Source: Butyrivibrio sp. UBA3740 (GTDB lineage Bacteria; Bacillota; Clostridia; Lachnospirales; Lachnospiraceae). From it: a stretch of DNA of 16,477 bases. Each line of letters starts with the position of its first letter. Within the stretch, counting starts at the first letter, position 1. The DNA lies in NCBI GenBank assembly GCA_002372465.1, contig DFGW01000082.1:1-16477 (forward strand), given 5' to 3'. Below the pieces are notes generated by a model that searched no databases, was not told the origin of the DNA, and saw only the letters and a list, made by a program, of their open reading frames with translations. Both the position numbers and the translations under genes were made by a program. Shown one piece after another: positions 14,880 through 16,477 of this stretch.

Positions 14880-14897
14880 GCGAGTCGTAACTTCCAT
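14880..14897 (+). repeat. 18-bp direct repeat in the ptb-buk spacer, copy 2
   Basis: Exact second copy of GCGAGTCGTAACTTCCAT, followed by ATGAAAAAAGGAGAAAACA. The GGAG after this copy (14907-14910) is the functional ribosome binding site of butyrate kinase, 9 bases before its ATG. Confidence 0.85.
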
Positions 14898-14919
14898 ATG
14901 AAAAAAGGAGAAAACAATC

Positions 14920-15984
14920 ATGATTAAAAGTTTGATCATCAATCCGGGTTCCACATCTACAAAGGTTGGTATTTTCGAGGATGAGACTCTTATGAAAGAG
15001 GAGACTCTTCGTCACAGCACAGAGGAGATCGAGTCCTACGCATCTATCATCGACCAGAAGGACTTCCGTAAGAACATCATCCTTGATTTCCTGAAGAAGG
15101 AGAACATCGATATAAAGAGCTTTAACGTAATAGTAGGAAGAGGCGGACTTCTTCGTCCAATTCCCGGCGGAACCTACGAGTGCACAGATGCACTTTTAGA
15201 GGACCTCAGGAAGGGCGTTCAGGGACAGCACGCATCTAACCTTGGCGGAATCCTCGCAAGAGAGATTGGCGACGAGATTGGTGTTCCTTCATACATCGTA
15301 GACCCTGTTGTAGTTGACGAGATGGATCCTGTGGCAAGAATTTCCGGAGTACCTGAGATTGAGCGTGTTTCTATCGATCACCCTCTTAACCAGAAGGCAG
15401 TTGCCAGAAGATATGCTAAAGAGATCGGAAAGAAATATGACGAGATCAGCGTTATCGTTGTTCATATGGGTGGCGGTACATCAACAGGCGTTCACAAGAA
15501 CGGCAAGATGATCGACGTTTACGCTGCTCTTAACGGCGACGGTGCTTTCTCACCTGAAAGAGCTAACGGAATCCCTGCAAAGGCACTGGTTGATATGTGC
15601 TTCTCAGGAAAGTACTCCTACGACGAGATGAAGAAGAAGATCGTTGGCTACGGCGGACTTAATGCTTACCTTGGAACCAACGACATGAGAGAAGTTAACA
15701 AGATGTGCGAGGATGGCGACGAGAAGGCTAACCTTATCCGCGATGCATTCATCTATCAGATCTGCAAGAACATCGGTGCATGTGCAACAGTTCTTAAGGG
15801 CAAGGTTGACCAGATCATCCTTACAGGCGGAATCGCTTATGGTCAGGTTATCACAGACAAGATCAAAGAGCGTGTTGACTGGATCGCACCTGTAACTGTT
15901 TATCCCGGAGAGGATGAGCTCCTGGCTCTTGCTCAGGGCGCTATCCGTGTAATGAACGGCGAAGAGCAGGCTATGAAGTATTGA
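14920..15984 (+). CDS. buk: Butyrate kinase
   Basis: This 354-residue ASKHA-superfamily kinase makes butyrate and ATP from butyryl phosphate and [11 protein letters not shown] (8-15) is the phosphate-1 motif, HMGGGTSTG (182-190) the phosphate-2 motif and LTGGIAYG (301-308) the adenosine motif. The protein is shorter than acetate kinases (about 400) and matches butyrate kinase length. GGAG sits 9 bases before the ATG. The gene is 134 bp downstream of ptb, a wider gap than usual, filled with dyads and a duplication. No promoter is evident in the gap, so it is probably cotranscribed with ptb. A strong terminator follows. The pathway gives one ATP per butyrate, in contrast to the butyryl-CoA:acetate CoA-transferase route of many relatives. 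Confidence 0.95.
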   Translation: MIKSLIINPGSTSTKVGIFEDETLMKEETLRHSTEEIESYASIIDQKDFRKNIILDFLKKENIDIKSFNVIVGRGGLLRPIPGGTYECTDALLEDLRKGVQGQHASNLGGILAREIGDEIGVPSYIVDPVVVDEMDPVARISGVPEIERVSIDHPLNQKAVARRYAKEIGKKYDEISVIVVHMGGGTSTGVHKNGKMIDVYAALNGDGAFSPERANGIPAKALVDMCFSGKYSYDEMKKKIVGYGGLNAYLGTNDMREVNKMCEDGDEKANLIRDAFIYQICKNIGACATVLKGKVDQIILTGGIAYGQVITDKIKERVDWIAPVTVYPGEDELLALAQGAIRVMNGEEQAMKY

Positions 15985-16011
15985 TCAAAAACCTAATAAT
16001 ATAAACTGGAA

Positions 16012-16055
16012 ACCACCACTGCCATATCTACAGAATGGCTGTGGTGGTCTTTTAT
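16012..16055 (+). terminator. Rho-independent terminator of ptb-buk
   Basis: ACCACCACTGCCAT (16012-16025) pairs with ATGGCTGTGGTGGT (16035-16048), a 14-bp stem with one mismatch, followed by CTTTTATT. It lies 27 bp after the buk stop. Confidence 0.9.
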
Positions 16056-16063
16056 TCCAGGAT

Positions 16064-16092
16064 TTGAAAATATAGGCAAAATCTGCTACAAT
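16064..16092 (+). promoter_or_regulatory. Promoter of secA
   Basis: TTGAAA (16064-16069), a 17-bp spacer and TACAAT (16087-16092) with an extended TGC before it. It lies directly after the ptb-buk terminator, with a predicted leader of about 50 nt. Confidence 0.75.
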
Positions 16093-16151
16093 GTCCTTTG
16101 GATTTTGCTTATTATAAAGGGTGGACTATGCCCTTTTTTAGGAGATTTGAT

Positions 16152-16477
16152 ATGAGTATATTAGATAAGATCATCGGAACACATTCCCAAAGGGAGCTTA
16201 AGCGAATCAAGTCAACAGTCGATGCAATTGAGGCTATGCGTCCTCAGATGCAGGCACTTTCTGACGAGGAACTCAAGGGCAAGACTGAGGAGTTCAGAAA
16301 GAGACTTGCTGATGGCGAGACTCTTGATGACATCATGCCTGAGGCTTACGCAGTTGTTCGTGAAGCCGGCAAAAGAGTGCTTGGAATGGAGCACTTCAGG
16401 GTACAGCTTATCGGTGGAATCATTCTTCACCAGGGCCGTATTGCCGAGATGAAAACCGGTGAAGGTAAGACCCTTGT
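16152..16477 (+). CDS. secA: Preprotein translocase ATPase SecA, N-terminal part
   Basis: The gene runs off the right edge; 108 complete codons are visible. The product would be the motor that drives unfolded preproteins through SecYEG at the cytoplasmic membrane. The start ATG 16152 has AGGAGA 7 bases upstream. The first residues, MSILDKIIG, and the segment [14 protein letters not shown] are typical of Sec[37 protein letters not shown] and the Walker A MKTGEGKT (100-107) complete the start of nucleotide-binding domain 1. The visible frame is intact. It has its own promoter and is separate from the butyrate operon. Confidence 0.95.
   Translation, partial: MSILDKIIGTHSQRELKRIKSTVDAIEAMRPQMQALSDEELKGKTEEFRKRLADGETLDDIMPEAYAVVREAGKRVLGMEHFRVQLIGGIILHQGRIAEMKTGEGKTL

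Noticed and set aside
14898..14927. Nine-codon leader peptide overlapping the buk start
   Set aside because: The nearest Shine-Dalgarno-like site is about 22 bases upstream, too far, and the frame is too short to distinguish from chance; it is kept only as part of the spacer finding.
16212..16452. Short open frames on both strands near the right edge
   Set aside because: They are out of frame with secA, whose coding frame is unambiguous from ATG 16152 through the Walker A motif to the window end.

Overview
The window looks like chromosomal DNA of a low-to-moderate-GC, butyrate-forming Firmicute, most likely of the Lachnospiraceae (Butyrivibrio, Pseudobutyrivibrio or Coprococcus type). The basis is the adjacent phosphate butyryltransferase and butyrate kinase genes, strong AGGAGG-type ribosome binding sites, a CD3324-family small HTH protein and the general protein style. 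The genus is inference; no rRNA or species marker is present.

Layout. (1) 1-340: 3' end of an unrecognised gene rich in basic residues, followed by two tandem copies of a short dispersed repeat and a strong terminator. (2) 539-1879: a two-gene unit with a nucleotidyltransferase-like protein whose catalytic motif is degenerate and a CD3324-family HTH protein, closed by a third copy of the repeat. (3) 1983-4726: a tight operon of ECF sigma factor, single-pass anti-sigma-like protein, polytopic membrane protein, LiaF/DUF5668-like small membrane protein and an SPL-family radical SAM protein. (4) 4662-6871, minus strand: a TrmH/SpoU-type RNA 2'-O-methyltransferase followed by a short pyruvate kinase that lacks the C-terminal domain and overlaps the radical SAM gene tail to tail. 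(5) 7029-10355: an aconitase-superfamily hydratase of YbhJ type and a family 2 glycosyltransferase, ending in a bidirectional terminator shared with (6) an acyl-CoA thioesterase on the minus strand (10406-10912). (7) 11110-13737: a cytoplasmic GH31 alpha-glycosidase behind a 43-nt hairpin element and an extended -10 promoter. (8) 13877-15984: ptb and buk, the terminal butyrate pathway (butyryl-CoA to butyryl phosphate to butyrate plus ATP), separated by an unusually structured and partly duplicated spacer and closed by a terminator. (9) 16152 to the end: the start of secA with its own promoter.

Most of the window is housekeeping or metabolic DNA: sugar release (GH31), the last glycolytic step (pyruvate kinase) and butyrate-linked ATP formation fit a carbohydrate-fermenting gut or rumen anaerobe. 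The less ordinary parts are the pyruvate kinase with a mixed K+-site signature and no C domain, the repeat-bracketed nucleotidyltransferase-like/HTH pair, the sigma/anti-sigma operon without a recognisable zinc anti-sigma domain, and the structured ptb-buk spacer. No CRISPR array, tRNA, rRNA or complete insertion sequence was seen. No gene-free stretch exceeds 300 bases.
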